The notes beneath the pieces are model-generated. The model was given only the letters and a program-made list of their open reading frames with translations. It was not told where the DNA came from and did not search any database. Both the position numbers and the translations under genes were made by a program. From NCBI GenBank assembly GCA_023091665.1, contig JALJCQ010000001.1, positions 2,480,001-2,544,000 of the forward strand: a DNA stretch of 64,000 bases, given 5' to 3'. This DNA comes from Pythium myriotylum (taxonomy: Eukaryota; Oomycota; Peronosporomycetes; Pythiales; Pythiaceae). How positions within the stretch are numbered: position 1 is the stretch's first letter; every line of letters starts with the position of its first letter. Of the stretch, positions 31,239-42,052 are shown one piece after another.

Positions 31239-31592
31239 TTACTGGCGGAGGTTGCGCGAGAGGCCGCACGTCGGCACAAGCGTGTCCAAGAGGTGCTTCA
31301 CGTTGAGCTTGACGCCGTTCGAGAACGAGAGCTCGCAGTCAGCCGGCTTGAGATTCTCGAGGGCGTGGATCGTGACCTGGCAGGCCTCGCTCGCGCACAT
31401 GAGCAGCACCTGGTCGGCGTCCGGCGCACCCGATGGCGGGATGAAGGTGTAACCAGAGTCGTTCTGGCACTCTTCGAGGCGCGGCTCCGAGGCGAGCGCG
31501 AGCAGCTTCTGGAGCTCCGAGGCCGGGCAGGTGGCGGCGTTGGCGACAGAGGCGATGGTGGCGACGGCAACAGCGACGGCGGCGAACTTCAT
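31239..31592 (-). CDS. ELI-11: secreted elicitin, type C
   Basis: This is a 117-aa protein with signal peptide MKFAAVAVAVATIASVANA. The mature domain differs from type A at GYTFIPP, the fourth-to-fifth cysteine helix (HALENLKPADC) and LNVKHLLDTLVPTCGLSRN. Cysteine spacing is the array standard. Identical proteins are encoded by ELI-14 and ELI-16. The ATG is at 31592; the upstream in-frame frame is 5'UTR. Confidence 0.92.
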   Translation of the reverse strand: MKFAAVAVAVATIASVANAATCPASELQKLLALASEPRLEECQNDSGYTFIPPSGAPDADQVLLMCASEACQVTIHALENLKPADCELSFSNGVKLNVKHLLDTLVPTCGLSRNLRQ

Positions 31593-33253
31593 TGTTGGTG
31601 TTTGGTGGGAGGAGGCTCTTGGTGTTGCTGAGAGAAGGCAAATCGAAGAATGAGGGAATTGCGAGAGGCCACGGCGACCATGGAAAGCGAGATGCCTGGT
31701 GGTGGAAGGGTTGAACCGAGGGTTCAACGTGGATGCCCTGTGGTGGGATTGATTTCGAAGCGAAGATTGCTATCAAGTTATCGGCGATGACTGATGGTGC
31801 CGGTGACGCGGGATGTTCTCCATGGCCAATTCCACGGTGGGCCGCGGACGCGGTCTCTCTTGACCAGTCTGGTCCGACTCGCCGAGTGAACCTTCCACGG
31901 CAACGACCTGAGAACTTGGAACTTGGAGACAAGCTGATCTGGCGCTGCCATATCCAGGGGCTCGCACTCCACGGCTTTGAAGAATCTGATAACACTGCAG
32001 ACGATGCCTTCGTTTTGAGCCAGATAGACAGGAAAACAATAGAGGTTTATCAACCACTATCGATCTCACTCGTGATGCCAACCTTTAGCACAGCACGGAA
32101 ATCGGGCTGTCGATCACGGAACTGTTCGACCTTTTCACAGAGGCGGCAAAGGAGGGCAGAGTGAGGCTGTCCGGCACCCTACACACTGTGGCTGAGGGTT
32201 ACATACTGTCTGCGCGTTCCTGCTTCATCTACGATTGCTGACTCTGGCGGCATGAGCAACAGGTACACTGGGAGGCTTTTCTGGTGGAGAGCCGCGATTG
32301 AAGTGTCAGAAGGCACACGAACTTGTTGACTTCTTAGGCTGTCCTCACAGCTAAGTGCCCTCGAACACGACCGCGAGCGGGGTGTTGGCTTTGGCCTCGT
32401 GTGGATTGACAGATCGACAACAGTATGGGATATGAAATCACCAAACTCGAAGTGGTCCAGCACAGTATTGTACCTTTGGGCGTTGTACCTGTCCTCCGTT
32501 TTGTGTGGGCAGAGAGTATCAAGGAAGTCTACCGTCCACCCCGAGTAAGCCTGCGGTGACTGTAGTACAGCACTGCACTGTAGTCTGTAGTACTAGTATT
32601 CACGAGACAATGGATGTGACAGTACTGTGCAGGGGTACAACCCTTCCAAAGGGCTCAGCCTGACGACATGTACTCTTGGAACCAACAAAAACAGCTTGTA
32701 CACAGATGGTCCGATGGCCAGGCATCGACGTCGGAACGCTCTCTGAGCATCCCGCAAGATAGTCCAACAGCAGGTCAGTGCATTCTGACCTGCGGTTGCT
32801 GTGTTCGTGCTGGTCCTGACTGTCGGTCAATGCAGTGATATACGAACAAAATGGGTTAATGTTGAAGTTGAGCGCCCGGCTCACTCACGCGGCTTCCGCC
32901 GATTAACCATTCTCACGCAAGGGGTAACTGACCAGATGGATCAACGCTGAACTTATACTCGCCTAGCATTACCACTGCGAGTTTGTACCGTATATCATCT
33001 TCGACGTCTTGATGCTCGGGATTTCCAGGTGCGTGATGCTAGCAACTGTACAGCTTGAGCTCAACTGCTAGCAGCCATTCAACACAATACAAACAGAAGC
33101 AACACCAAACAGTTGGTCTGAACGCATGATATTAGAGAGTTTACACAGTCACAGGTCTCCGGGCCACCGGGATCAACCTCTAGCAACCCGACCAGATCTG
33201 CAGGTTCAAAACTGGGAAACGACGGTCCGTTACCAGTCACCGATCGCAAATGC
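31593..33253. other. intergenic region between ELI-11 and ELI-12
   Basis: This is 1.66 kb in the IR-3 arm. A 143-codon ATG frame at 31733-32164 on the plus strand, divergent from ELI-11, recurs unchanged at 36934-37365 (minus) and 40688-41119 (plus). It has no known domain, and its conservation only reflects recent duplication. Confidence 0.4.
31637..31656 (-). promoter_or_regulatory. initiator-like element of ELI-11
   Basis: The minus strand reads CCCTCATTCTTCGATTTGCC, 45-64 bp before the ATG. Confidence 0.6.
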
Positions 33254-33610
33254 TTAGTTGCGCAGGTTGCGGCGAGCACCGCAGACCGGCACGAGGTCGT
33301 CCAGGAGCTTCTTCACGTTGAGCGAGACACCGTTCGAGAACGTGAGGTCGCAGTCGGCCGGCTGCAGAGCCGTGAGTGCGGCAATCGTGACCTGGCAGGC
33401 CTCGCTCGCGCACATGAGCAGCACCTGGTCAGCATCCGGCACGCCCGACGGCGGGATGAAAGTGAAGCCGGAGTCGTTCTGGCACTCTTCGAGGCGAGGC
33501 TCGAACGCGAGCTGAAGCAACTTCTGGAGCTCCGAGGCAGGGCAGGTGTCGGCGTTGGCGATGGTGGCGAGCGAGGCGACGGCGACGGCGGCGACAGTGG
33601 CGAACTTCAT
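33254..33610 (-). CDS. ELI-12: secreted elicitin, type D
   Basis: This is a 118-aa protein with signal peptide MKFATVAAVAVASLATIANA, then DTCPASEL. It is distinguished by LAFEPRLEEC, VTIAALTALQPADC, LLDDLVPVCGARRN and a final RNLRN. All six cysteines have standard spacing. ELI-13 is an identical inverted copy. Confidence 0.92.
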   Translation of the reverse strand: MKFATVAAVAVASLATIANADTCPASELQKLLQLAFEPRLEECQNDSGFTFIPPSGVPDADQVLLMCASEACQVTIAALTALQPADCDLTFSNGVSLNVKKLLDDLVPVCGARRNLRN

Positions 33611-33661
33611 TGTTGGTTGGTGGTGGTGGTGGTGGTTGGGGTGGTGGTTGTTGCTGAAGAA

Positions 33662-33680
33662 GGCAAGTTGTGGAATGAGG
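33662..33680 (-). promoter_or_regulatory. initiator element of ELI-12
   Basis: The minus strand reads CCTCATTCCACAACTTGCC, 52-70 bp before the ATG, close to the oomycete initiator consensus. Confidence 0.65.
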
Positions 33681-34059
33681 CAAGGTCAGTCAGAGGATCG
33701 CAGACGCAAAAGTTGGGCTCGAGTGTCTTGGTTGCAGACCAATCGACGAGGGTTGTCCTAGGGGAATGATGCAAGAGGGGATCATCGGTCAAAGAGGTTT
33801 CAGACCAAACGACTTTGGTAGTCCCACGCGACTGACGGTTAGTCTTTGCTCATATCGATAATCAAGTTGGAAGCTTCAACCGTGCGGCGTGGTCTTGCAC
33901 TGGACATTTGAATCCAAATCGTTCGCTGAGGCTTGGTCGTTTGTGCATTCCTTTGAGCATCTATCGCTTGGCGCAACCGTTTGCGGTCTTCGATGTTGAA
34001 GATGATCAGTCAGTCGAGCCCACGTGCGGTTCTCTCCCGATTTGGACGTGTACGGTCAC

Positions 34060-34090
34060 TCACATCACTCCTCCCGGAGGAGTGATGTGA
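34060..34090. repeat. perfect palindrome, 15-bp arms
   Basis: TCACATCACTCCTCC and its reverse complement are separated by a single C. Confidence 0.85.
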
Positions 34091-34605
34091 TGACCCTAAG
34101 GCCCTATCATGCTCTTTTTATGACAAGCTGGAAAGCCCGTCTATGCACATCTTGAACTTGAAGAGTCACAACGACCACTCTACGTAGAAAGCACGGACTT
34201 CCGAGTTTCCGGTGCTGGGAGAAGAATCTCCGCGCCGGATCGGAGGTTGTGGATCTCGACCACTCGAGATCTAAAATCTCTCTCCAATAGCACAAAGCTC
34301 GCACCTGACGTAGGGGCCCTCCCCACCACTGTCGAACTTGCGTAGAGGCATTTCTTCATACTGTACCTGGTACTATACAGAGGAACATGGCTCGACGGGT
34401 GTTGTACGTGGACAGGCTGAAGGGCTGAATACCGCTGATGGGCTCACGGGCGTTACAGATCCCGATCAGTTCGATGTGAGGAGCTCAAGCTTCGAAAAGA
34501 AACGCTGATGGGGCCCAACCGATCATGCAGATGACTGATCGCCAGCTCATTGGGGTTGAACAAGGCGCACTAGATGACTCGCTGTCAAGTCTGCTGTACA
34601 GACCA

Positions 34606-34626
34606 AAGGTTTTATTATAAAACCTT
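34606..34626. repeat. perfect 21-bp AT-rich palindrome
   Basis: AAGGTTTTAT and ATAAAACCTT flank a single T. It is directly followed by another hairpin. Confidence 0.85.
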
Positions 34627-34655
34627 GCTCCTCTCGATACATTATCGAGAGGAGC
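34627..34655. repeat. perfect hairpin, 12-bp arms, 5-nt loop
   Basis: GCTCCTCTCGAT and ATCGAGAGGAGC surround ACATT, immediately next to the AT-rich palindrome. Confidence 0.85.
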
Positions 34656-35417
34656 AACACCAACAGCAACACCCACTATGCTGACCTGACTGAATTCAAG
34701 GCTCAGTGCGGCACTAATTGCTGTACTACAGTATACCCCAACTCTCGAGATTCTACAGCGAGCTCGTGATCACATTGGCGTACCTATCATCATTGAGCCC
34801 CACACGTTTAGTATGTAGAGTGTACCCCAGTGATGGATTCTGTGATGAAGAATCTTCAACAGTGTGGTGAGAAAAGATTCCAATAGAACGAGATCGTTGA
34901 CAAAATCTGAAGATTCAGACCTTTGGTTCAGGAATTGGGAACGTTTGTCGGGAAGAGTAGCCGACTAATAGGCTGGTCATACTTCAACTCACCCAATTTA
35001 TGACACCATGAAGCGACACTGAAAGAATACTGGGAAGGTAACTACGACTTTTATCACGAAAGTTGCGTTCGAGTTTCCCCATTGCGTGAGCATCCCATTG
35101 TTCAACTACAGTAGTTTATGAATTCCACAAAGCAGCTGCCTTGGAATCCGACTGTAGCACGAGTGATTACTCTGGATTCAAGCGTTGTGAGTGACACCCA
35201 CAGCTCGCGCATAATAAAGGGCAGCAACGGATGGGTGTAGTCGGTTCACCACCAAGAAGAGTGAGCAAATCGGAGGATGGTGCGGCCATCGTCGTGATCA
35301 CCTTTCTGACCGATGATCCCCTCTTGCATCATTCCCCTAGGACAACCCTCGTCGATTGGTCTGCAACCAAGACACTCGAGCCCAACTTTTGCGTCTGCGA
35401 TCCTCTGACTGACCTTG

Positions 35418-35436
35418 CCTCATTCCACAACTTGCC
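35418..35436 (+). promoter_or_regulatory. initiator element of ELI-13
   Basis: CCTCATTCCACAACTTGCC, the mirror of the ELI-12 element, lies 52-70 bp before the ATG. Confidence 0.65.
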
Positions 35437-35487
35437 TTCTTCAGCAACAACCACCACCCCAACCACCACCACCACCACCAACCAACA

Positions 35488-35844
35488 ATGAAGTTCGCCA
35501 CTGTCGCCGCCGTCGCCGTCGCCTCGCTCGCCACCATCGCCAACGCCGACACCTGCCCTGCCTCGGAGCTCCAGAAGTTGCTTCAGCTCGCGTTCGAGCC
35601 TCGCCTCGAAGAGTGCCAGAACGACTCCGGCTTCACTTTCATCCCGCCGTCGGGCGTGCCGGATGCTGACCAGGTGCTGCTCATGTGCGCGAGCGAGGCC
35701 TGCCAGGTCACGATTGCCGCACTCACGGCTCTGCAGCCGGCCGACTGCGACCTCACGTTCTCGAACGGTGTCTCGCTCAACGTGAAGAAGCTCCTGGACG
35801 ACCTCGTGCCGGTCTGCGGTGCTCGCCGCAACCTGCGCAACTAA
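35488..35844 (+). CDS. ELI-13: secreted elicitin, type D
   Basis: This is a 118-aa protein identical to ELI-12. It is the inverted partner across the IR-3 centre; the pair is divergent with 1.9 kb between starts. Confidence 0.92.
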   Translation: MKFATVAAVAVASLATIANADTCPASELQKLLQLAFEPRLEECQNDSGFTFIPPSGVPDADQVLLMCASEACQVTIAALTALQPADCDLTFSNGVSLNVKKLLDDLVPVCGARRNLRN

Positions 35845-37505
35845 GCATTTGCGATCGGTGACTGGTAACGGACCGTCGTTTCCCAGTTTTGAACCTGCAG
35901 ATCTGGTCGGGTTGCTAGAGGTTGATCCCGGTGGCCCGGAGACCTGTGACTGTGTAAACTCTCTAATATCATGCGTTCAGACCAACTGTTTGGTGTTGCT
36001 TCTGTTTGTATTGTGTTGAATGGCTGCTAGCAGTTGAGCTCAAGCTGTACAGTTGCTAGCATCACGCACCTGGAAATCCCGAGCATCAAGACGTCGAAGA
36101 TGATATACGGTACAAACTCGCAGTGGTAATGCTAGGCGAGTATAAGTTCAGCGTTGATCCATCTGGTCAGTTACCCCTTGCGTGAGAATGGTTAATCGGC
36201 GGAAGCCGCGTGAGTGAGCCGGGCGCTCAACTTCAACATTAACCCATTTTGTTCGTATATCACTGCATTGACCGACAGTCAGGACCAGCACGAACACAGC
36301 AACCGCAGGTCAGAATGCACTGACCTGCTGTTGGACTATCTTGCGGGATGCTCAGAGAGCGTTCCGACGTCGATGCCTGGCCATCGGACCATCTGTGTAC
36401 AAGCTGTTTTTGTTGGTTCCAAGAGTACATGTCGTCAGGCTGAGCCCTTTGGAAGGGTTGTACCCCTGCACAGTACTGTCACATCCATTGTCTCGTGAAT
36501 ACTAGTACTACAGACTACAGTGCAGTGCTGTACTACAGTCACCGCAGGCTTACTCGGGGTGGACGGTAGACTTCCTTGATACTCTCTGCCCACACAAAAC
36601 GGAGGACAGGTACAACGCCCAAAGGTACAATACTGTGCTGGACCACTTCGAGTTTGGTGATTTCATATCCCATACTGTTGTCGATCTGTCAATCCGCACG
36701 AAGCCAAAGCCAACACCCCGCTCGCGGTCGTGTTCGAGGGCACTTAGCTGTGAGGACAGCCTAAGAAGTCAACAAGTTCGTGTGCCTTCTGACACTTCAA
36801 TCGCGGCTCTCCACCAGAAAAGCCTCCCAGTGTACCTGTTGCTCATGCCGCCAGAGTCAGCAATCGTAGATGAAGCAGGAACGCGCAGACAGTATGTAAC
36901 CCTCAGCCACAGTGTGTAGGGTGCCGGACAGCCTCACTCTGCCCTCCTTTGCCGCCTCTGTGAAAAGGTCGAACAGTTCCGTGATCGACAGCCCGATTTC
37001 CGTGCTGTGCTAAAGGTTGGCATCACGAGTGAGATCGATAGTGGTTGATAAACCTCTATTGTTTTCCTGTCTATCTGGCTCAAAACGAAGGCATCGTCTG
37101 CAGTGTTATCAGATTCTTCAAAGCCGTGGAGTGCGAGCCCCTGGATATGGCAGCGCCAGATCAGCTTGTCTCCAAGTTCCAAGTTCTCAGGTCGTTGCCG
37201 TGGAAGGTTCACTCGGCGAGTCGGACCAGACTGGTCAAGAGAGACCGCGTCCGCGGCCCACCGTGGAATTGGCCATGGAGAACATCCCGCGTCACCGGCA
37301 CCATCAGTCATCGCCGATAACTTGATAGCAATCTTCGCTTCGAAATCAATCCCACCACAGGGCATCCACGTTGAACCCTCGGTTCAACCCTTCCACCACC
37401 AGGCATCTCGCTTTCCATGGTCGCCGTGGCCTCTCGCAATTCCCTCATTCTTCGATTTGCCTTCTCTCAGCAACACCAAGAGCCTCCTCCCACCAAACAC
37501 CAACA
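35845..37505. other. intergenic region between ELI-13 and ELI-14
   Basis: This is the mirror of 31593-33253 and contains the same unassigned 143-codon frame (36934-37365, minus). Nothing else is recognised. Confidence 0.4.
37442..37461 (+). promoter_or_regulatory. initiator-like element of ELI-14
   Basis: CCCTCATTCTTCGATTTGCC lies 45-64 bp before the ATG. Confidence 0.6.
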
Positions 37506-37859
37506 ATGAAGTTCGCCGCCGTCGCTGTTGCCGTCGCCACCATCGCCTCTGTCGCCAACGCCGCCACCTGCCCGGCCTCGGAGCTCCAGAAGCTGCTCGC
37601 GCTCGCCTCGGAGCCGCGCCTCGAAGAGTGCCAGAACGACTCTGGTTACACCTTCATCCCGCCATCGGGTGCGCCGGACGCCGACCAGGTGCTGCTCATG
37701 TGCGCGAGCGAGGCCTGCCAGGTCACGATCCACGCCCTCGAGAATCTCAAGCCGGCTGACTGCGAGCTCTCGTTCTCGAACGGCGTCAAGCTCAACGTGA
37801 AGCACCTCTTGGACACGCTTGTGCCGACGTGCGGCCTCTCGCGCAACCTCCGCCAGTAA
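37506..37859 (+). CDS. ELI-14: secreted elicitin, type C
   Basis: This is a 117-aa protein identical to ELI-11, on the opposite strand in the right IR-3 arm. It converges with ELI-15. Confidence 0.92.
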   Translation: MKFAAVAVAVATIASVANAATCPASELQKLLALASEPRLEECQNDSGYTFIPPSGAPDADQVLLMCASEACQVTIHALENLKPADCELSFSNGVKLNVKHLLDTLVPTCGLSRNLRQ

Positions 37860-38632
37860 GCTAGTGGCGACTCCTTGAAACGAATTTTGATGCCTTCAGC
37901 TGGGGATTGTAGTGTCTGACGACTCCCAAGTTGTCATAGCTGAGCGCATGCCTAACGTTACTTCATATAATGAGTTCAAACACAATCCGCCCTGGGTTCT
38001 TTGGTGTTGCAGTTGAGTCTGCGGACAGGCTTTGCCTCGTCAGACCACGAGGGATCCGACGTGAATGTGCCGACGGGTCACGTGAGCAGATGACTGTCCA
38101 CAGAGGTAGATGACTGGCGGTTGTTAGCGGCGTTCCGATGGTTACCATTGGTATGAGGCCCTCGTAGTAATCCTCGTAGAAGTAAAAAGGAAGGCCGGTC
38201 GAAGGGCCTCGGACTGCGAATCGACGGCGTTTCACGGTTCTGGGAATAACGACAGCGGGTGCCAGAAAAGCTCGCGTCTTCTGTGGTCAGCAGAGTCTGC
38301 ATTCGCGTTGCCAGTAGCCATACTAGTGCTGTTATTGGCCCTTCGCTGGGGTCGCAGTTTGCTCTGTCGACCACGGATTCATCTCGAACTCAGCAAGGGC
38401 AGATATGATTTGATTACAGCCACCAGGTGTGAGATAACAGTCTGGCTGCGATTGTCCTTACAGAAGAACCACAGGAGCGAGTAGTGAGCTGAAGAGAAGA
38501 CACGTTTGAAAATCAAATTGAGTTTCAAAGGGTACGACATGCAATGAAGCCGGTGGAACCCAAGTTGATCGATTCCAGTCCAGCGATCCGACGCGGCTGC
38601 TGTTCGAACGACCGCAGTTTCAACGCGAATCC
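37860..38632. other. junction between IR-3 right arm and direct copy D2
   Basis: The first 210 bp continue the IR-3 mirror of 31030-31238. Then comes about 260 bp of sequence with a diverged copy of the flank seen at 29270-29430, and from about 38331 the direct copy of block D begins. No gene is present. Confidence 0.5.
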
Positions 38633-38968
38633 TTACACCTTACAGGTTGGCACGGTCGTGTCGAGGATCTTCTTGACGTTAAGAGTCACGTTGTTGGAGA
38701 ACGTTAGTTCACAGTCTGCTGGGTTCAGGCCCTGGAGGAATTTGATAACTCCGCGGCACGCCTCGCTAGCACACATGAGCGTCACTTGGTCAGCAGTCGG
38801 CATACCCGAAGGCGGGATGAACGTGAAGGTCGAGTCGTTTTGGCACTCCTCAAGACGCGGGGCTCGGGCAAGACCTAGCAATTTCTGGAGCTCTGAGGCC
38901 GGGCAGGTGGCGGCGTTGGCGAAGGTGGCGACGGTGGCGAGGGCAACGGCGACAGTGGCGAGCTTCAT
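38633..38968 (-). CDS. ELI-15: secreted elicitin, type B
   Basis: This is a 111-aa protein identical to ELI-10. The CDS has at least one synonymous change from it (about 38804). Confidence 0.92.
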   Translation of the reverse strand: MKLATVAVALATVATFANAATCPASELQKLLGLARAPRLEECQNDSTFTFIPPSGMPTADQVTLMCASEACRGVIKFLQGLNPADCELTFSNNVTLNVKKILDTTVPTCKV

Positions 38969-40193
38969 TGTTGGTGTTGGTTGTGGTGGTTCTTGGTGTT
39001 GGTTGAGATGGTTCTTGTTGCTGGAGAAGGAAAATTGCAGAATGAAGAGACGATTGGTGCAGCCGAGTGTTTCCGTGCTGAGGTCCTTGTGCCGGGCTGG
39101 GTGCGAACTTCAAGCAAGGAAGAGTCACCGTCGCTGAAGCAGCACCCGTCCGGGGCGAGCTACATATCGGGTCTGTCAGCGTTGACTGCTAGCCGCAAAC
39201 CACTGGATGCCATCCCGGGGATGGACGCTGCGATGACACAGAAACCTTCGCACGACTCATCGGAGACCGAGACGGGCGCTCGAGCCACTCCGAAGAGCTT
39301 GAAGGGAGGTTGAACGGTTCGAATGTTTTCCCGGTCGCTTGACATCTCTGGAATGTGAGGAAGTTCAAGTCGAGAATACGCATGACCGAGTGTCGAGGAG
39401 GAATCGATTGCTGCTGAGTCGCGAGGACCTTCAAAGGGATGTGGCCGAGATATTGCCTCGCAGAATTTACCGCCTCGAATTTGCTCCTTGTTTCGTGTTC
39501 GAGCTACAACACAGGCGAAACAAGTTGAAACTAGTGCCTTCATACAGAGCACGCACATATCCCGGAATTTCTTCAAGAAGGCTAGATTCACACTAGCGCA
39601 GATGTCTCAGAGGGTGAGTGCCTTCAATCGCATTCTACTAGACAGATTCGCCATGCACCTGATCGGAGGATGATTACCCAGGGTAGAAACCATGTACGAT
39701 CACGTCGAGACTTTTCATACTTCACCCAACAATAGGGGAAAGGTCGCCTAAGGTGTCAGTCAGATTGAGGATGAACCTTTGTCCTGTAGTGAAGTGTGTA
39801 CACTGTAAATGAGAAGATCCTGGTAGCTATGGGTGCAAAAGCAGCGTAAAGTTTGATAGTAGTACAGAGGAAAGATCCTTCACCATGTCGCACCGGAACT
39901 TCACAAAGATTTCTTCTGCCACACTCCAACCTGGCATAGAGGAAGCTATCATCTGTCCGATTGTGCCAGACCTGACCGGTAGGGACACTCACGTCGGATC
40001 CCTCGCGGCCTGACGAGGCAAAGCCTGTCCGCAGACTCAACTGCAACACCAAAGAACCCAGGGCGGATTGTGTTTGAACTCATTATATGAAGTAACGTTA
40101 GGCATGCGCTCAGCTATGACAACTTGGGAGTCGTCAGACACTACAATCCCCAGCTGAAGGCATCAAAATTCGTTTCAAGGAGTCGCCACTAGC
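38969..40193. other. intergenic region between ELI-15 and ELI-16
   Basis: This is a copy of 30014-31238, with no gene recognised. Confidence 0.5.
39029..39047 (-). promoter_or_regulatory. initiator element of ELI-15
   Basis: Same as ELI-10: the minus strand reads CTTCATTCTGCAATTTTCC, 61-79 bp before the ATG. Confidence 0.65.
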
Positions 40194-40547
40194 TTACTGG
40201 CGGAGGTTGCGCGAGAGGCCGCACGTCGGCACAAGCGTGTCCAAGAGGTGCTTCACGTTGAGCTTGACGCCGTTCGAGAACGAGAGCTCGCAGTCAGCCG
40301 GCTTGAGATTCTCGAGGGCGTGGATCGTGACCTGGCAGGCCTCGCTCGCGCACATGAGCAGCACCTGGTCGGCGTCCGGCGCACCCGATGGCGGGATGAA
40401 GGTGTAACCAGAGTCGTTCTGGCACTCTTCGAGGCGCGGCTCCGAGGCGAGCGCGAGCAGCTTCTGGAGCTCCGAGGCCGGGCAGGTGGCGGCGTTGGCG
40501 ACAGAGGCGATGGTGGCGACGGCAACAGCGACGGCGGCGAACTTCAT
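40194..40547 (-). CDS. ELI-16: secreted elicitin, type C
   Basis: This is a 117-aa protein identical to ELI-11 and ELI-14. It is the third copy of this gene, carried by block D copy 2. Confidence 0.92.
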   Translation of the reverse strand: MKFAAVAVAVATIASVANAATCPASELQKLLALASEPRLEECQNDSGYTFIPPSGAPDADQVLLMCASEACQVTIHALENLKPADCELSFSNGVKLNVKHLLDTLVPTCGLSRNLRQ

Positions 40548-40591
40548 TGTTGGTGTTTGGTGGGAGGAGGCTCTTGGTGTTGCTGAGAGAA

Positions 40592-40611
40592 GGCAAATCG
40601 AAGAATGAGGG
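40592..40611 (-). promoter_or_regulatory. initiator-like element of ELI-16
   Basis: The minus strand reads CCCTCATTCTTCGATTTGCC, as in ELI-11. Confidence 0.6.
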
Positions 40612-40687
40612 AATTGCGAGAGGCCACGGCGACCATGGAAAGCGAGATGCCTGGTGGTGGAAGGGTTGAACCGAGGGTTCAACGTGG

Positions 40688-42051
40688 ATGCCCTGTGGTG
40701 GGATTGATTTCGAAGCGAAGATTGCTATCAAGTTATCGGCGATGACTGATGGTGCCGGTGACGCGGGATGTTCTCCATGGCCAATTCCACGGTGGGCCGC
40801 GGACGCGGTCTCTCTTGACCAGTCTGGTCCGACTCGCCGAGTGAACCTTCCACGGCAACGACCTGAGAACTTGGAACTTGGAGACAAGCTGATCTGGCGC
40901 TGCCATATCCAGGGGCTCGCACTCCACGGCTTTGAAGAATCTGATAACACTGCAGACGATGCCTTCGTTTTGAGCCAGATAGACAGGAAAACAATAGAGG
41001 TTTATCAACCACTATCGATCTCACTCGTGATGCCAACCTTTAGCACAGCACGGAAATCGGGCTGTCGATCACGGAACTGTTCGACCTTTTCACAGAGGCG
41101 GCAAAGGAGGGCAGAGTGAGGCTGTCCGGCACCCTACACACTGTGGCTGAGGGTTACATACTGTCTGCGCGTTCCTGCTTCATCTACGATTGCTGACTCT
41201 GGCGGCATGAGCAACAGGTACACTGGGAGGCTTTTCTGGTGGAGAGCCGCGATTGAAGTGTCAGAAGGCACACGAACTTGTTGACTTCTTAGGCTGTCCT
41301 CACAGCTAAGTGCCCTCGAACACGACCGCGAGCGGGGTGTTGGCTTTGGCTTCGTGCGGATTGACAGATCGACAACAGTATGGGATATGAAATCACCAAA
41401 CTCGAAGTGGTCCAGCACAGTACTGTACCTTTGGGCGTTGTACCTGTCCTCCGTTTTGTGTGGGCAGAGAGTATCAAGGAAGACTACCGTCCACCCCGAG
41501 TAAGCCTGTGGTGACTGTAGTACAGCACTGCACTGTAGTCTGTAGTCTGTATTCTGTAGTCTGTAGTATTCACGAGACAATGGATGTGACTGCATGAAAG
41601 TCTGGACGCGTTTGCTCGCGAGGGGTTCTCGATACTTTCTATCGACAATAAACCGCGGGCAGAGAGAACAGGGTACAGTAGCTACATATCTACAATTGCG
41701 TGCGTTGGTTTGGCGAGGCAAAAACTGCGTGCTGTAGACTCAACTACAACATGAAAGAACCCAGAGCGGTTTCAGTTTGAACTCAATATAGGAAGCAGCG
41801 TTAGTCATGCGCTCAGCTTTGACCATGTGGGTTAGACCAGGTTAAAAAAATGACAGCCCATAATAGGAGATGCCTGTACTGCTGGAATTCTAGTGCTTGT
41901 AGCATCTAGCACTGGTTTCTCGTCAGTATCGAGCTAAATTTAACACGGTGACAAGTCGTGTACAATCAAAATTCTCGTATCAATTGACATACAGCAAAGG
42001 AAAAAGCAATACCACTGAGGTCAAAACTTCTGAAACACGGGCGGTGTCTTG
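40688..42051. other. region between ELI-16 and ELI-17
   Basis: The first 900 bp are block D copy 2 (third copy of the IR-3 inter-elicitin DNA, including the unassigned frame at 40688-41119). After 41592 the sequence is unique apart from a diverged fragment near 41720-41830 resembling 31070-31170. No gene is recognised. Confidence 0.5.
41532..41571. repeat. short tandem repeat of GTAGTCT
   Basis: Several near-perfect copies of a GTAGTCT/GTATTCT heptamer lie at the end of block D copy 2; the equivalent site in copy 1 (about 32580) has fewer copies. Confidence 0.7.
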
Positions 42052-42052
42052 C

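Larger units (their letters stand above)
29372..32620. repeat. direct duplication block D, copy 1
   Basis: About 3.25 kb is repeated in the same orientation at 38331-41592 (offset 8,955 in the coding parts). It contains ELI-10, ELI-11 and flanks. Differences are scattered single bases, such as T at 32470 versus C at 41425. Confidence 0.85.
31030..33793. repeat. left arm of large inverted repeat IR-3
   Basis: This arm of about 2.76 kb is mirrored at 35305-38068 (coordinates sum to 69,098). It contains ELI-11, ELI-12 and 1.66 kb between them. Identity is high with scattered single-base changes; it weakens in the outermost 80 bp. Confidence 0.85.
33794..35304. other. central spacer of large inverted repeat IR-3
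   Basis: This is 1.5 kb of unique sequence between ELI-12 and ELI-13. No gene is recognised. It holds three perfect short palindromes (34060-34090, 34606-34626 and 34627-34655), two of them adjacent and within 110 bp of the symmetry centre (about 34549). Confidence 0.5.
35305..38068. repeat. right arm of large inverted repeat IR-3
   Basis: This is the mirror copy of 31030-33793 with ELI-13 and ELI-14. Some bases (for example at 36690-36705) match the third copy in block D copy 2 better than the left arm. Confidence 0.85.
38331..41592. repeat. direct duplication block D, copy 2
   Basis: This repeats 29372-32620 in the same orientation, with ELI-15 and ELI-16. It ends in a short tandem repeat at about 41532-41571 that copy 1 lacks. 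Confidence 0.85.
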
